Both the position numbers and the translations under genes were made by a program. Source: Streptomyces sp. NBC_01142 (GTDB lineage Bacteria; Actinomycetota; Actinomycetes; Streptomycetales; Streptomycetaceae). Taken from it: a DNA stretch of 64,000 bases. The notes beneath the pieces are model-generated. The model was not told the DNA's origin, searched no databases, and saw only the letters and a program-made list of their open reading frames with translations. Every line of letters starts with the position of its first letter. Positions within the stretch are counted from its first letter, which is position 1. The stretch covers positions 2,969,001 to 3,033,000 of the forward strand of contig NZ_JAPEOR010000002.1 of NCBI RefSeq assembly GCF_026341125.1. Reading direction: 5' to 3'. Below, piece by piece: positions 46,859-55,036 of this stretch.

Positions 46859-48184
46859 GTGATGGGCAATCAGGACGGCACGGAACTCCCCAAGGTCATC
46901 AGCGTGGACGACCATGTGATCGAGCCCGCGCATCTCTTCGAGACCTGGCTTCCCGCCAAGTACCGCGACAAGGGGCCGAAGCCCTTCACCGCCGGCATCG
47001 GGGAGTTGGAGTACATCGGCGGGAAGTACCGCTTCACCACCGACCCGGACGGTCAGGTCACCGACTGGTGGGAGTACGAGGGGGAAAACTTCCCGTACAA
47101 GCGGATCATTGCCGCCGTCGGCTTCTCGCGCGACGAGATGACGCTCGACGGCATCACCCGGGAGCAGATGAGACGCGGATGCTGGGACCCGACGGCACGG
47201 CTCGCGGACATGGATCTCAACCACGTCGAGGCGTCACTGTGCTTCCCGACGTTCCCGCGCTTCTGCGGGCAGACCTTCGCGGAGGCCAAGGACAAGGAGG
47301 TCGGCCTCGCCTGCGTACGCGCGTACAACGACTGGATGGTGGAGGAGTGGTGCGGTGACAGCGGCGGGCGGCTGATTCCCCTGTGCCTCATCCCGCTCTG
47401 GGACATCGACCTCGCAGTCGCCGAGATCAGGCGCAACGCCGCCCGTGGTGTGCGGGCGGTGACTTTCAGCGAGATCCCGACCCATCTGGGGCTGCCGTCG
47501 ATCCACTCCGGCTACTGGGACCCCTTCTTCGCCGCGTGCGAGGAGACCGGCACGGTGGTGAACATGCACATCGGGTCGTCGTCGCAGATGCCCGCCGCCT
47601 CGCCGGACGCGCCACCGGCCGTGCAGGCGTCGCTGTCCTTCAACAACGCCATGGCCTCGATGATGGACTTCCTCTTCAGCGGGGTTCTGGTGAAGTTCCC
47701 GCGGCTCAAGCTGGCGTACAGCGAGGGCCAGATGGGGTGGATTCCGTACGCCCTGGAGCGCGCCGACGACGTGTGGGAGGAGCACCGCGCCTGGGGCGGC
47801 GTCAAGGATCTGATCCCCGAGCCCCCGTCGACGTACTACTACCGGCAGATCTTCTGCTGCTTCTTCCGCGACAAACACGGCATCGCCTCGATCGACACCG
47901 TGGGCGTCGACAACGCGACCTTCGAGACCGACTATCCGCATGTCGACTCGACATGGCCGCACACGAAGAAGGTGGCTGCCGAGCACATGGCCGGGCTGCC
48001 CGAGGACGTGATCTACAAGATCATGCGCGGGAACGCCATCCGTATGCTGCAACTGCCGCTGGACCGGGACAGGAAAGGCGACCGGCACCAGGACCGAAAA
48101 GGCGGCCAGGACGGGAATGGCGACCGCGGCCGGGGCCACGACCGGGGTCACGACGTGGGCCGCGACCGGACGGTACGCGGCTAG
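46859..48184 (+). CDS. Amidohydrolase 2 family metal-dependent hydrolase
   Basis: The 441-residue protein opens with VISVDDHVIEPAHLFETWLP (about 13-32), the metal-binding Asp-x-His motif of amidohydrolase 2 (ACMSD-like) enzymes. Later segments MDLNHVEASLCFPTFPRFCG, TGTVVNMHIGSSS and GVDNATFETDYPHVDSTWP carry the other expected His/Asp ligands. Such enzymes hydrolyse or decarboxylate aromatic or steroid-derived acids. The last ~45 residues are a charged low-complexity tail, unusual for the family. The start is GTG 46859 or ATG 46862. The operator shared with the igr-like operon suggests a catabolic link. Confidence 0.8.
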   Translation: MMGNQDGTELPKVISVDDHVIEPAHLFETWLPAKYRDKGPKPFTAGIGELEYIGGKYRFTTDPDGQVTDWWEYEGENFPYKRIIAAVGFSRDEMTLDGITREQMRRGCWDPTARLADMDLNHVEASLCFPTFPRFCGQTFAEAKDKEVGLACVRAYNDWMVEEWCGDSGGRLIPLCLIPLWDIDLAVAEIRRNAARGVRAVTFSEIPTHLGLPSIHSGYWDPFFAACEETGTVVNMHIGSSSQMPAASPDAPPAVQASLSFNNAMASMMDFLFSGVLVKFPRLKLAYSEGQMGWIPYALERADDVWEEHRAWGGVKDLIPEPPSTYYYRQIFCCFFRDKHGIASIDTVGVDNATFETDYPHVDSTWPHTKKVAAEHMAGLPEDVIYKIMRGNAIRMLQLPLDRDRKGDRHQDRKGGQDGNGDRGRGHDRGHDVGRDRTVRG

Positions 48185-48199
48185 CGGCCGCCCAGGACC

Positions 48200-48225
48200 G
48201 GCCACGCTGCGCGCGTAGCGTGGCC
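48200..48225. terminator. Hairpin between convergent amidohydrolase and protease genes
   Basis: GGCCACGCT pairs with AGCGTGGCC across an 8-nt loop, 15 bp after the amidohydrolase stop and before the protease stop. Confidence 0.65.
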
Positions 48226-48244
48226 GTCGGCCCCGGAGCGAGCG

Positions 48245-49813
48245 TCAGCTGTCGCCCTTGCGCTCGCCGAGGACGACCTCCGCCGTCTTCTCCACACCGT
48301 CACGCTCGTAGCTCAGCGTGATCTTGTCGCCCGACTTGTGGGTCCAGATCTCGCTGATCAGGGTCGGGCCGCTGTCGATCGGCTTGCCGTTGAACTTGGT
48401 GATGATGTCGCCCGCCTTGAGTCCGGCCTTCGCGGCCGGGCCGTTCGGAACCACCGCCGCGGAACCGCCCGCGGCCTGGGCGGCGATCTTGGCACCCGCG
48501 TCCTTGCCCGCCATGTCGACCGTCGCGCCGATCACCGGATACACCGGCTGCCCCGTCCTGATCAGCTGCTGGGCGACGTTCTTCGCCTGGTTGATGGGGA
48601 TGGCGAAACCGAGGCCGATCGAGCCGGCCTGCGTCTGACCGAAGCCGCCGCTGCCCGCCGACTGAATCGCGGAGTTGATGCCGATCACCGCGCCGCTCCC
48701 GTCCAGCAGCGGGCCGCCGGAGTTGCCCGGGTTGATGGAGGCGTCGGTCTGCAGGGCGCTCATGTACGAGTTCTTGCCGCTGGAGCCGTCGCCGGACGCG
48801 ACCGGGCGGTTCTTCGCGCTGATGATGCCGGTGGTGACGGTGTTCGACAGACCGAAGGGCGCGCCGATCGCGATGGTCGAATCGCCGACCGCGACCCTCT
48901 CGGAGTTGCCGAGGGGCAGCGGGGACAGCCCCGAGGGGGCGTTCTTCAGCTTCAGTACGGCGACGTCGTAGCCCTGCGCCCGGCCCACCACCTCGGCGTC
49001 GTACTTCTTGCCGTTGGAGAAGATCGCGGACAGCGTGCCGCCGCCGGCCGCGGATGCCACCACATGGTTGTTGGTGAGGATGTGGCCTTCCTTGTCGTAC
49101 ACAAAGCCGGTGCCCGTACCGCCCTCGGCCTCGCTGTCGCCCTCGCCGATGCCGCCGCCGCCCGACTTGGCCTCGATGGTGACCACGCTCGGCAGGGCCT
49201 TGCCGGCGACCGCGGCGACCGTGCCGGGATCACGCTTGAGCTCCCGGGGGGCGTCGGCCGCCGAGACCGTGGTCGAGCCGATGTCGTCGTTGCGCTCGGC
49301 GGCCCAGTAGCCGATACCGCCGCCGACGCCGCCCGCGACCAGCGCGGCCACGAGCACACCGGCGACCAGTCCGCCGGAGCGCCTTCGCGGGGGCTCCGGC
49401 ACCGGAACCGGCGCTCCCCAGGCCGGACCGCCGCTGCCGCCGCTGCCGTAGGAGGGGGGCCCCGGCGGGGAAGGCGGCCACCCGGCGCCCGGCTGCTGCA
49501 CTCCCGCGGGCACACCCGCGGACGCGTCCGCAGGTGCTTCTGCCGGGTAGGCGGCCGGTACGTATCCGGGCAGCGGGGCGGTGGGCTGCTCGGGCTGGGG
49601 GGAGTGCCCGGGCTGCCCGCCCGCCGCCGCTGCCGGCTCGTGGGCCTCACGGGCCGCGTACGGCTCCGGTGAGACGGGTGTCTCGCGCATGTCCTGCGTG
49701 TCGTGCGCGCCGGACCCCGGAGCGGACGCAGGCGTGCCCTCGGGAGCGGCGACCGGCACAGGAGGTACGGACGGGGCGGCCGGAACCGCGTTGCCCTCGT
49801 TCTCGGTGCTCAC
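48245..49813 (-). CDS. HtrA/DegP-type membrane-anchored serine protease
   Basis: The 522-residue protein has a Pro/Ala-rich cytoplasmic N-terminus (1-145), one TM segment (149-170), a trypsin-like protease domain with H250 (LTNNHVV), D283 (YDVAVLK) and S365 (NPGNSGGPL), and a C-terminal PDZ domain (about 425-515, AAKAGLKAGDIITKFNGKPI). It degrades or refolds damaged proteins outside the membrane. Several paralogues are normal in Streptomyces. It is monocistronic, with a 308-bp upstream region. Confidence 0.92.
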   Translation of the reverse strand: MSTENEGNAVPAAPSVPPVPVAAPEGTPASAPGSGAHDTQDMRETPVSPEPYAAREAHEPAAAAGGQPGHSPQPEQPTAPLPGYVPAAYPAEAPADASAGVPAGVQQPGAGWPPSPPGPPSYGSGGSGGPAWGAPVPVPEPPRRRSGGLVAGVLVAALVAGGVGGGIGYWAAERNDDIGSTTVSAADAPRELKRDPGTVAAVAGKALPSVVTIEAKSGGGGIGEGDSEAEGGTGTGFVYDKEGHILTNNHVVASAAGGGTLSAIFSNGKKYDAEVVGRAQGYDVAVLKLKNAPSGLSPLPLGNSERVAVGDSTIAIGAPFGLSNTVTTGIISAKNRPVASGDGSSGKNSYMSALQTDASINPGNSGGPLLDGSGAVIGINSAIQSAGSGGFGQTQAGSIGLGFAIPINQAKNVAQQLIRTGQPVYPVIGATVDMAGKDAGAKIAAQAAGGSAAVVPNGPAAKAGLKAGDIITKFNGKPIDSGPTLISEIWTHKSGDKITLSYERDGVEKTAEVVLGERKGDS

Positions 49814-50121
49814 AGCTCTTTCTCCTCAGGTTCCACGTCGGTCTCGTCGGTCTCGTCGGTCTGCGCCAAGAGTTCCGCTGTGCAAGTGTCTGCGGTCAGC
49901 TTTTCCCACAGCACGTCAGGCCACTGTAAGCAGGACCTGTGTGTATTCCGGCAATCCTTTACGTCCGGCAAAAGGGACGCACCCCCAGGGCGTCCGCCCG
50001 GCGTTCGACAGGCGCCGCCCGGCGGCTGCCCGGCGCCTCCAATGCGACTGCCGTGCGACTGCCCGGTGACGGATCTGCCACCGTTCCCACGCCTACCCCG
50101 CCACAGTGACACCATGACGCG
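49814..50121. other. Intergenic region between htrA and glpQ-like genes
   Basis: It contains a short triplet-like repeat (TCTCGTCGG twice near 49841-49860) and GC-rich imperfect inverted repeats near 50000-50040. It holds the promoters of two divergent genes; no ORF or RNA is evident. Confidence 0.5.
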
Positions 50122-50931
50122 GTGACTCAAGCACGGCAGCACAACATCCAGGTCGTCGCCCACCGAGGCGCCTCCGAAGACGCCCCCGAGCACACTCTGG
50201 CCGCCTACAAGAAGGCGATCGAAGACGGCGCGGACGCCCTCGAGTGCGATGTAAGGCTCACCGCCGACGGCCATCTCGTCTGCGTCCACGACCGCCGCGT
50301 CAACCGCACCTCCAACGGCCGCGGCGCCGTCTCCGCCCTGGAGCTCGCGGATCTCGCCGCCCTCGACTTCGGCACGTGGAAGGGCCATGAGGACGCCCCG
50401 GAGAGCCCCGACTGGAAAGACCCCTCCTTCACGTCCGTACTCACCCTGGAACGGCTGCTCGAGCTGGTGGCCGATTCCGGCCGTCGTATCGAGCTGGCCA
50501 TCGAGACCAAGCACCCCACCCGCTGGGCGGGCCAGGTCGAGGAGCGGCTCCTCCATCTGCTGGGCCGCTTCGGTCTGGACGATCCGATGTCGGCCGACGA
50601 CTCGCCCGTACGGATCATGAGCTTCTCGGCCCGCTCCCTGCACCGGGTCGCGACGGCCGCCCCGAACATCCCCACCGTCTATCTGATGCAGTTCGTGACA
50701 CCGCGGCTGCGCGACGGACGGCTGCCTGCCGGGTCACGGATCGCCGGCCCCGGCATGCGGATCGTCCGCAACCACCCCGCATACATCGCCCGGCTGCACC
50801 GGGCGGGCCACCGTGTGCACGTCTGGACGGTCAACGAGCCGGAGGACGTCGAACTCTGCGCCCGCCTCGGCGTCGAGGCAATCATCACCAACCGCCCCAA
50901 ACAGGTGCTGTCCCAACTGGGTCGCCTCTGA
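50122..50931 (+). CDS. glpQ: Glycerophosphodiester phosphodiesterase
   Basis: The 269-residue TIM-barrel enzyme hydrolyses glycerophosphodiesters to glycerol-3-phosphate and an alcohol. The motifs are VAHRGASEDAPEHTLAAY (HR at 14-15), LECDVRLTADGHLVCVHD (E41, D43, H56, D57), IELAIETKHPTRWAG and VHVWTVNEPEDVE. There is no signal peptide, so the enzyme is cytoplasmic and likely recycles lipid headgroups. The start is GTG 50122. Confidence 0.92.
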   Translation: MTQARQHNIQVVAHRGASEDAPEHTLAAYKKAIEDGADALECDVRLTADGHLVCVHDRRVNRTSNGRGAVSALELADLAALDFGTWKGHEDAPESPDWKDPSFTSVLTLERLLELVADSGRRIELAIETKHPTRWAGQVEERLLHLLGRFGLDDPMSADDSPVRIMSFSARSLHRVATAAPNIPTVYLMQFVTPRLRDGRLPAGSRIAGPGMRIVRNHPAYIARLHRAGHRVHVWTVNEPEDVELCARLGVEAIITNRPKQVLSQLGRL

Positions 50932-51071
50932 CACCGGTGACAGGGAGTGCACCGGCGCGTTCGGTCCGTACTCGATCGTTACGAGTGCGTCACCGGCCCG
51001 CCGCTGGCCGGTTTCCGGTCCAGTCCATTGGGGCATTCACACCGTGGCGTGGGGCAAAGGAGGTCTCGGGG

Positions 51072-51590
51072 GTGGCGTTGGTGGTGGCACAGGAGGTGCC
51101 CACGTCGTCGAGCATGGCCGTACCCCACGGCCCTGCGGGCGTGGGTCAGGCACGACACCGGATGCGTGAGCAGCTGGGCCGCAGCGGGGTGACGGACACG
51201 GTCCTCGACGATGCAGTACTGATCCTTTCCGAACTGCTCAGCAATGCCTGCCGACACGGCAGGCCGTTGGGGCACGCGGAGGTGGGCGACGGCGACGTCC
51301 GCGCCGCGTGGCGCGTGGACAAAACGGGCCGGCTGACCGTCGAAGTGACGGACGGAGGCGGTCCGACCCGACCGGTTCCGGCCACTCCTTCGGTCACGGC
51401 CCGAGGCGGCCGCGGTCTCAGCATCATCAGCGCGCTGGCCCAGGAGTGGGGCGTGCGCGACAGCGCGGCCGGCGAGGTCACCGTCTGGGTGATCGTCACC
51501 GAAGGGCACCGCCGCGAGGATTTCGCTACGCGCGTCGCAGGCCCCGGCGCCGACTTCGACTACATGGAGTCGTACGACGACATCGACTGA
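51072..51590 (+). CDS. Regulatory ATPase domain protein (HATPase_c)
   Basis: The 172-residue protein has an anti-sigma-like GHKL ATPase domain: N-box LSELLSNACRHGRPLG (about 53-68), G1-box VEVTDGGGPTRPV and G2-box ARGGRGLSIISALAQEWG. Such Streptomyces proteins act as switch kinases on anti-sigma-antagonists or as stand-alone regulators. I use GTG 51072 with AAAGGAGG 8 bp upstream, giving VALVVAQEVPTSSSMAVPHG, as in homologues. The C-terminus is acidic (YMESYDDID). Confidence 0.8.
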   Translation: MALVVAQEVPTSSSMAVPHGPAGVGQARHRMREQLGRSGVTDTVLDDAVLILSELLSNACRHGRPLGHAEVGDGDVRAAWRVDKTGRLTVEVTDGGGPTRPVPATPSVTARGGRGLSIISALAQEWGVRDSAAGEVTVWVIVTEGHRREDFATRVAGPGADFDYMESYDDID

Positions 51591-51726
51591 AGGTCGTACG
51601 ACGACGACATCGACTGCTGCAGCGGGACCCGGCACGCCTGCGGAGTGCTGCTCCCCCACCACGGCGGCGGCGGACGGCTAGGCTCGCGCCCGACACAGCA
51701 CCGCCGCAATCGGGAGAAGCCACACC

Positions 51727-52719
51727 ATGGCCAAGAAGCGCGCCCAGACGAAGGCCACCAAGCCGCAGGTGACGAACGGCGCCCGCGCCGCCGGCGCTGA
51801 TGTGAACGTCCCGGTGGTCGGAGCCCGCGAGCCCTGCCCCTGCGGATCCGGCCGCCGTTACAAGGCCTGTCACGGCCGGGCAGCCGCGCACGCCGTGACC
51901 GAGCTGGTCCAGCGCCCCTTCGAGGGACTGCCCGGCGAGTGCGACTGGGTGGCGCTGCGCGAGCTGGTGCCCGCCGCGACCGTCCCGCTGACCCTCAAGG
52001 GCGGGCTGCCCGAGGGTGTGCCGTCCGTGACGCTCGCGACCGTACTGCCCATGGCCTGGCCCGCCCTGCGCCGCGACGACGGCTCCGTGCTGCTCGGACT
52101 GCAGAACGACACCTCTTCCGGCGACATCAGCCGCGATCTCGCCGACACCCTGCAGCGGGCGCTGACCGCCAAGCCGGGCGGCCCGGTCACCGCCCAGCGC
52201 GTACCGGCCGACGGCGTACGGCTGCAGGACCTCCTGGACGCGGACAGCGCCTTCGAGCCGGCCGTCCACTCCGGCTTCGAGTTCTGGGTCCCGGGCAACG
52301 CGGAGAACGCCACGCCCGAGGTGTCCGCATCCCTGGAGCGTGCCAATGCGGCGGCGATTCCGACGGTGCGGCTCTCCAGCGTCGACGCCGCGTACTGGTG
52401 CGAGACCCCGGAGAAGAACCACCTCCGCTGGGTCATGCCGCACCCCGAGGAGCAGCTTCTGGACGGGCTCGCCCGGCTGCACGCCGCCGGGGCGTCCTCG
52501 CTCGGCGAGGGGACCCGGCTGGTCGGCTCCTTCCGCGCGCACGGGCTGATGGTCCCGGTCTGGGACCTGCCGAGCGCGATGGGCGCCGAGGACTGCGAGA
52601 AGCCGGCGGCCGAGCTCGCCGAGCGCCTGGCAAAGGCCCTCGCGACCGAGGCACCGCTGACCCCGGAGGAGCGCCGGGCGCGCGGCGGGCTCACCAACCG
52701 CCAAGTCACCCTCAGCTGA
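51727..52719 (+). CDS. DUF5926 family protein with SEC-C motif
   Basis: The 330-residue protein starts with a basic segment and a SEC-C zinc motif EPCPCGSGRRYKACHG (C37, C39, C48, H49). The rest is a conserved Streptomyces domain (LVQRPFEGLPGECDWVALRE, LPMAWPALRRDDGSVLLGLQ) of unknown function. SEC-C usually binds SecB or ribosomal partners; that does not define the role here. A hairpin terminator follows at 52845. Confidence 0.85.
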   Translation: MAKKRAQTKATKPQVTNGARAAGADVNVPVVGAREPCPCGSGRRYKACHGRAAAHAVTELVQRPFEGLPGECDWVALRELVPAATVPLTLKGGLPEGVPSVTLATVLPMAWPALRRDDGSVLLGLQNDTSSGDISRDLADTLQRALTAKPGGPVTAQRVPADGVRLQDLLDADSAFEPAVHSGFEFWVPGNAENATPEVSASLERANAAAIPTVRLSSVDAAYWCETPEKNHLRWVMPHPEEQLLDGLARLHAAGASSLGEGTRLVGSFRAHGLMVPVWDLPSAMGAEDCEKPAAELAERLAKALATEAPLTPEERRARGGLTNRQVTLS

Positions 52720-52738
52720 GAGTGACGGTTTCTGTCGA

Positions 52739-52774
52739 CCGATAGGTGACTCCAGTCACAACTCGCTCTATCGG
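52739..52774 (+). other. Nested stem-loop downstream of DUF5926 gene
   Basis: CCGATAG (52739-52745) pairs with CTATCGG (52768-52774) around an inner GTGACT-CC-AGTCAC palindrome (52746-52759). It could be an RNA structure or a protein-binding site; function is unknown. Confidence 0.4.
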
Positions 52775-52844
52775 CAGGTAAATCCCTGTCCGAATACCCG
52801 AGATCGAATTTGCTAACTGCCGATCTCTTGTTACCGTTCTAGAA

Positions 52845-52884
52845 GCCCGGTCGCTGGTGCATCCCCCGTCGCCAGCGACCGGGC
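52845..52884. terminator. 13-bp-stem terminator between convergent genes
   Basis: GCCCGGTCGCTGG pairs with CCAGCGACCGGGC across a 14-nt loop, between the DUF5926 gene and the secreted-protein gene on the other strand. Confidence 0.75.
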
Positions 52885-52914
52885 GCTTCCATTTCCACGG
52901 AACGGTTCGTTCCG

Positions 52915-53571
52915 TCAACGGCCCGCAGGCTCACGGGAGTTGCTCCCGGATCGCAGCAGCAGCGGCCCTTCCTCCGCGCCGCCCCCGGCTGTGAACTCCA
53001 CCACCGCCGAATACTGCGCATCAGCGCCGCGCGTCGGTTCTCGAGACGTCTCACAGGCGCCCGGCTCATCTCCCGCCTCGACCTCACAGTGCGTCTGCAG
53101 AGTGCGCCCGCCGGGGGCCATGAGCGTGAGTACGGAACGCAATTCCTGGCCTGTCGCATTGCGGTAGTAGGTACGCGCCCAGGTGTCGCGCCCCTCGGTC
53201 AGCACACAGGTCTGCGCCTCGACACCATCGGGAGAGGCGAGTTCCGGCCCACATCGCGCGGTCGCGTGCGGTGGAATGTGCCCGGCCCCGTCTGATAGTG
53301 CGGACTCGTCGGTAGTTTCGTCAGTTTCGTCGGCGGCGGACTCACTGGACGCGCCCGCCTCACCCGCCTCGCCGGAGGTGCCGGACTCGCCGGAGGTGCC
53401 GCCGGACGCACGGATCCCGCCCAGCGGGCCCCGCTCCGCCTCCCGCTCGGACTCGGCCATCGGCTCGGCGTTGGGCTTCGCATCGTCCGTGAGCGACCCC
53501 GCGGAGGCGGCCAGTGGCAGCAACACGGTGAACACCACTGCGGTGGCGAGCCCGATCACGCGGAGATTCAT
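52915..53571 (-). CDS. Secreted low-complexity protein, hypothetical
   Basis: The 218-residue protein has a signal peptide (residues 1-25, VIGLATAVVFTVLLPLAASA), a Gly/Ser/Glu-rich disordered region (about 45-95), and a folded C-terminal half with three or four Cys (ATARCGPELAS, VEAQTCVLTEGRD, LQTHCEVEAGDEPGACE) likely forming disulfides. It resembles Streptomyces exported proteins of unknown function. Confidence 0.7.
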   Translation of the reverse strand: MNLRVIGLATAVVFTVLLPLAASAGSLTDDAKPNAEPMAESEREAERGPLGGIRASGGTSGESGTSGEAGEAGASSESAADETDETTDESALSDGAGHIPPHATARCGPELASPDGVEAQTCVLTEGRDTWARTYYRNATGQELRSVLTLMAPGGRTLQTHCEVEAGDEPGACETSREPTRGADAQYSAVVEFTAGGGAEEGPLLLRSGSNSREPAGR

Positions 53572-53724
53572 GGTGGGTCCACCTGCCGACTGCGCGGGAA
53601 TTCATGACGGTGGTCCGAAGATATCGACGGAATGCAGGCACCTGGGATGCCGCGCACCCAATTCCCGTACAACTCGGGCCGGCTCTTACCCGTACGAGTG
53701 ACGTACGCGTGACAGAGCCGGCCC

Positions 53725-53845
53725 TCCCTGCGCATGCGCTCGCGTACGTGCGTTCACATGCTTGCGCTCGCCTGTTTGCGCTCTCATACGTGCCCTCGCA
53801 CACGCGTTCCCATGCATGCGTTCGCGCACGTACGCTCCCGCTCCT
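53725..53845. repeat. Degenerate alternating purine-pyrimidine stretch
   Basis: Repeated GCGTACGTGCG, CATGC and GCACACGCG elements at roughly 27-bp spacing form a low-complexity region rich in CG/CA/TG steps, downstream of the second prim-pol gene. Such sequence can adopt Z-DNA. No gene is supported in it. Confidence 0.5.
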
Positions 53846-53855
53846 GTACGGGCTC

Positions 53856-54569
53856 TCAGTACGCGAGCCGGCTGCCGCCGTCCGGTGCGCTGGTGCTCGC
53901 CTCGACCAGCGCGTCCACCACCGCCTCCACATCGGGCAGCCACGGAGCCGCGGATCCGGGCAGCGGCGCCCGCTCCCAGCGCACCTGCCCCGTACCCGTC
54001 TCCGAGGGAGGCAGCACCAGATAGCCGCCCTCGCCGTGGAAGCGCAGCGAACTCGGCACGCAGTCCTTCGCGAAGAGCAGTTCGCCGAGCTGTTCGAGGG
54101 TGTACGGAGCCACCAGCAGGGACCAGCGGGTGGGGGTCGCCACGACCGGTCCCAGCCGCATGCCCATCCGGTCCAGCGCGGAGAGCGCGCGGGCCCCGGC
54201 GACCGCGGACAGGCTCACCGCGCACGGCGCCCGCCCGCCGCCGGAGGCTCCGGCCCGGGAGGTGCCCCCGGTGGCCAGCATGATCGGGGCAGTGGGCCGG
54301 TTGGTCCACCACCAGCGCACCATTCGCTCGTCGGTCGATGCCGCAAGGATTCCGGGATCGAAGGGGTGCGCGCCGGGTACGACGCACTCAGGGTCGGGGC
54401 AGAGGCAGGCACGCTCGCGGTCGCCGCGACTGCCGGCGGCTTTCAGTCCCACACCGGGCAGGACGGGCCAGTGCCACTCGGTGGCGCAGGTGAGCGCCGC
54501 TTCGAGCTGTACAGGCCCCCTCTTGCGCCGGAACCGGAGCCTGCGTCGCCTTCCGAGGATCTCGCGCAT
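53856..54569 (-). CDS. Prim-pol domain protein (bifunctional DNA primase/polymerase-like)
   Basis: The 237-residue protein starts at ATG 54569 (MREILGRRRRLRFRRKRG), has LEAALTCATEWHWPVLPGVG, CLCPDPECVVPGAHPFDPG and a truncated-looking catalytic region lacking an evident D-x-D at the usual place. It represents the second, more divergent prim-pol family of Streptomyces, often annotated as DNA primase/polymerase but unproven as an enzyme. The upstream extension contains a different signal and was rejected. It may be regulatory rather than catalytic. Confidence 0.65.
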   Translation of the reverse strand: MREILGRRRRLRFRRKRGPVQLEAALTCATEWHWPVLPGVGLKAAGSRGDRERACLCPDPECVVPGAHPFDPGILAASTDERMVRWWWTNRPTAPIMLATGGTSRAGASGGGRAPCAVSLSAVAGARALSALDRMGMRLGPVVATPTRWSLLVAPYTLEQLGELLFAKDCVPSSLRFHGEGGYLVLPPSETGTGQVRWERAPLPGSAAPWLPDVEAVVDALVEASTSAPDGGSRLAY

Positions 54570-55036
54570 GAGCGCTCGTTCCTTTCCGTTGAACGCCGAG
54601 GTCCACATCACACAATGTGTGCAGCTCATAACTGTGCGTACAAAAGTGCGTACTCGTCGGCGCATCACCGCCCCTTGCCTGTGGCATGGGCGATCCCCCG
54701 CTTCGCCTGCGGCAGGATCGCCGCCCGGGGGCCGAACGTGGGCTGTAGTCCATTAAACGCATGGCGAGGGGTGGCGCGCGCCTGGCGCTTGCAGTCCCGC
54801 TGTAACTTTTCCCCGCCACTCGGGGATGGGGCGCGGCCTCCGGCTGCTAAGACGCCCGGGCCCGCCGCCAGGTTCCGGGGCGGTCCCAACTGCCCCTGGC
54901 CATCACCGTTTACGTACCCATCACGCTTGGAATGACGCTCTGCCGAACACCCTCAGTCGACCCCAATGGGCCGCCACCAGGTGCGTTTTTCAGCCAAGTT
55001 AACAGTCCCGCAGACACCATCAATCCCACTGGAGCA
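54570..55036. other. Intergenic region between divergent prim-pol-like and phosphatase genes
   Basis: The 467-bp gap contains a direct repeat GTGCGTAC (54634-54641 and 54646-54653, 12-bp period), a near-palindrome ACACAATGTGT (54609-54619), and imperfect GC hairpins near 54690-54730. These are likely regulatory for the prim-pol-like gene. No further gene is supported. Confidence 0.5.

Noticed and set aside
52739..52774. Nested stem-loop as a riboswitch
   Set aside because: It lies after a gene on one strand and before a convergent terminator, not in a leader, so a riboswitch is unlikely.
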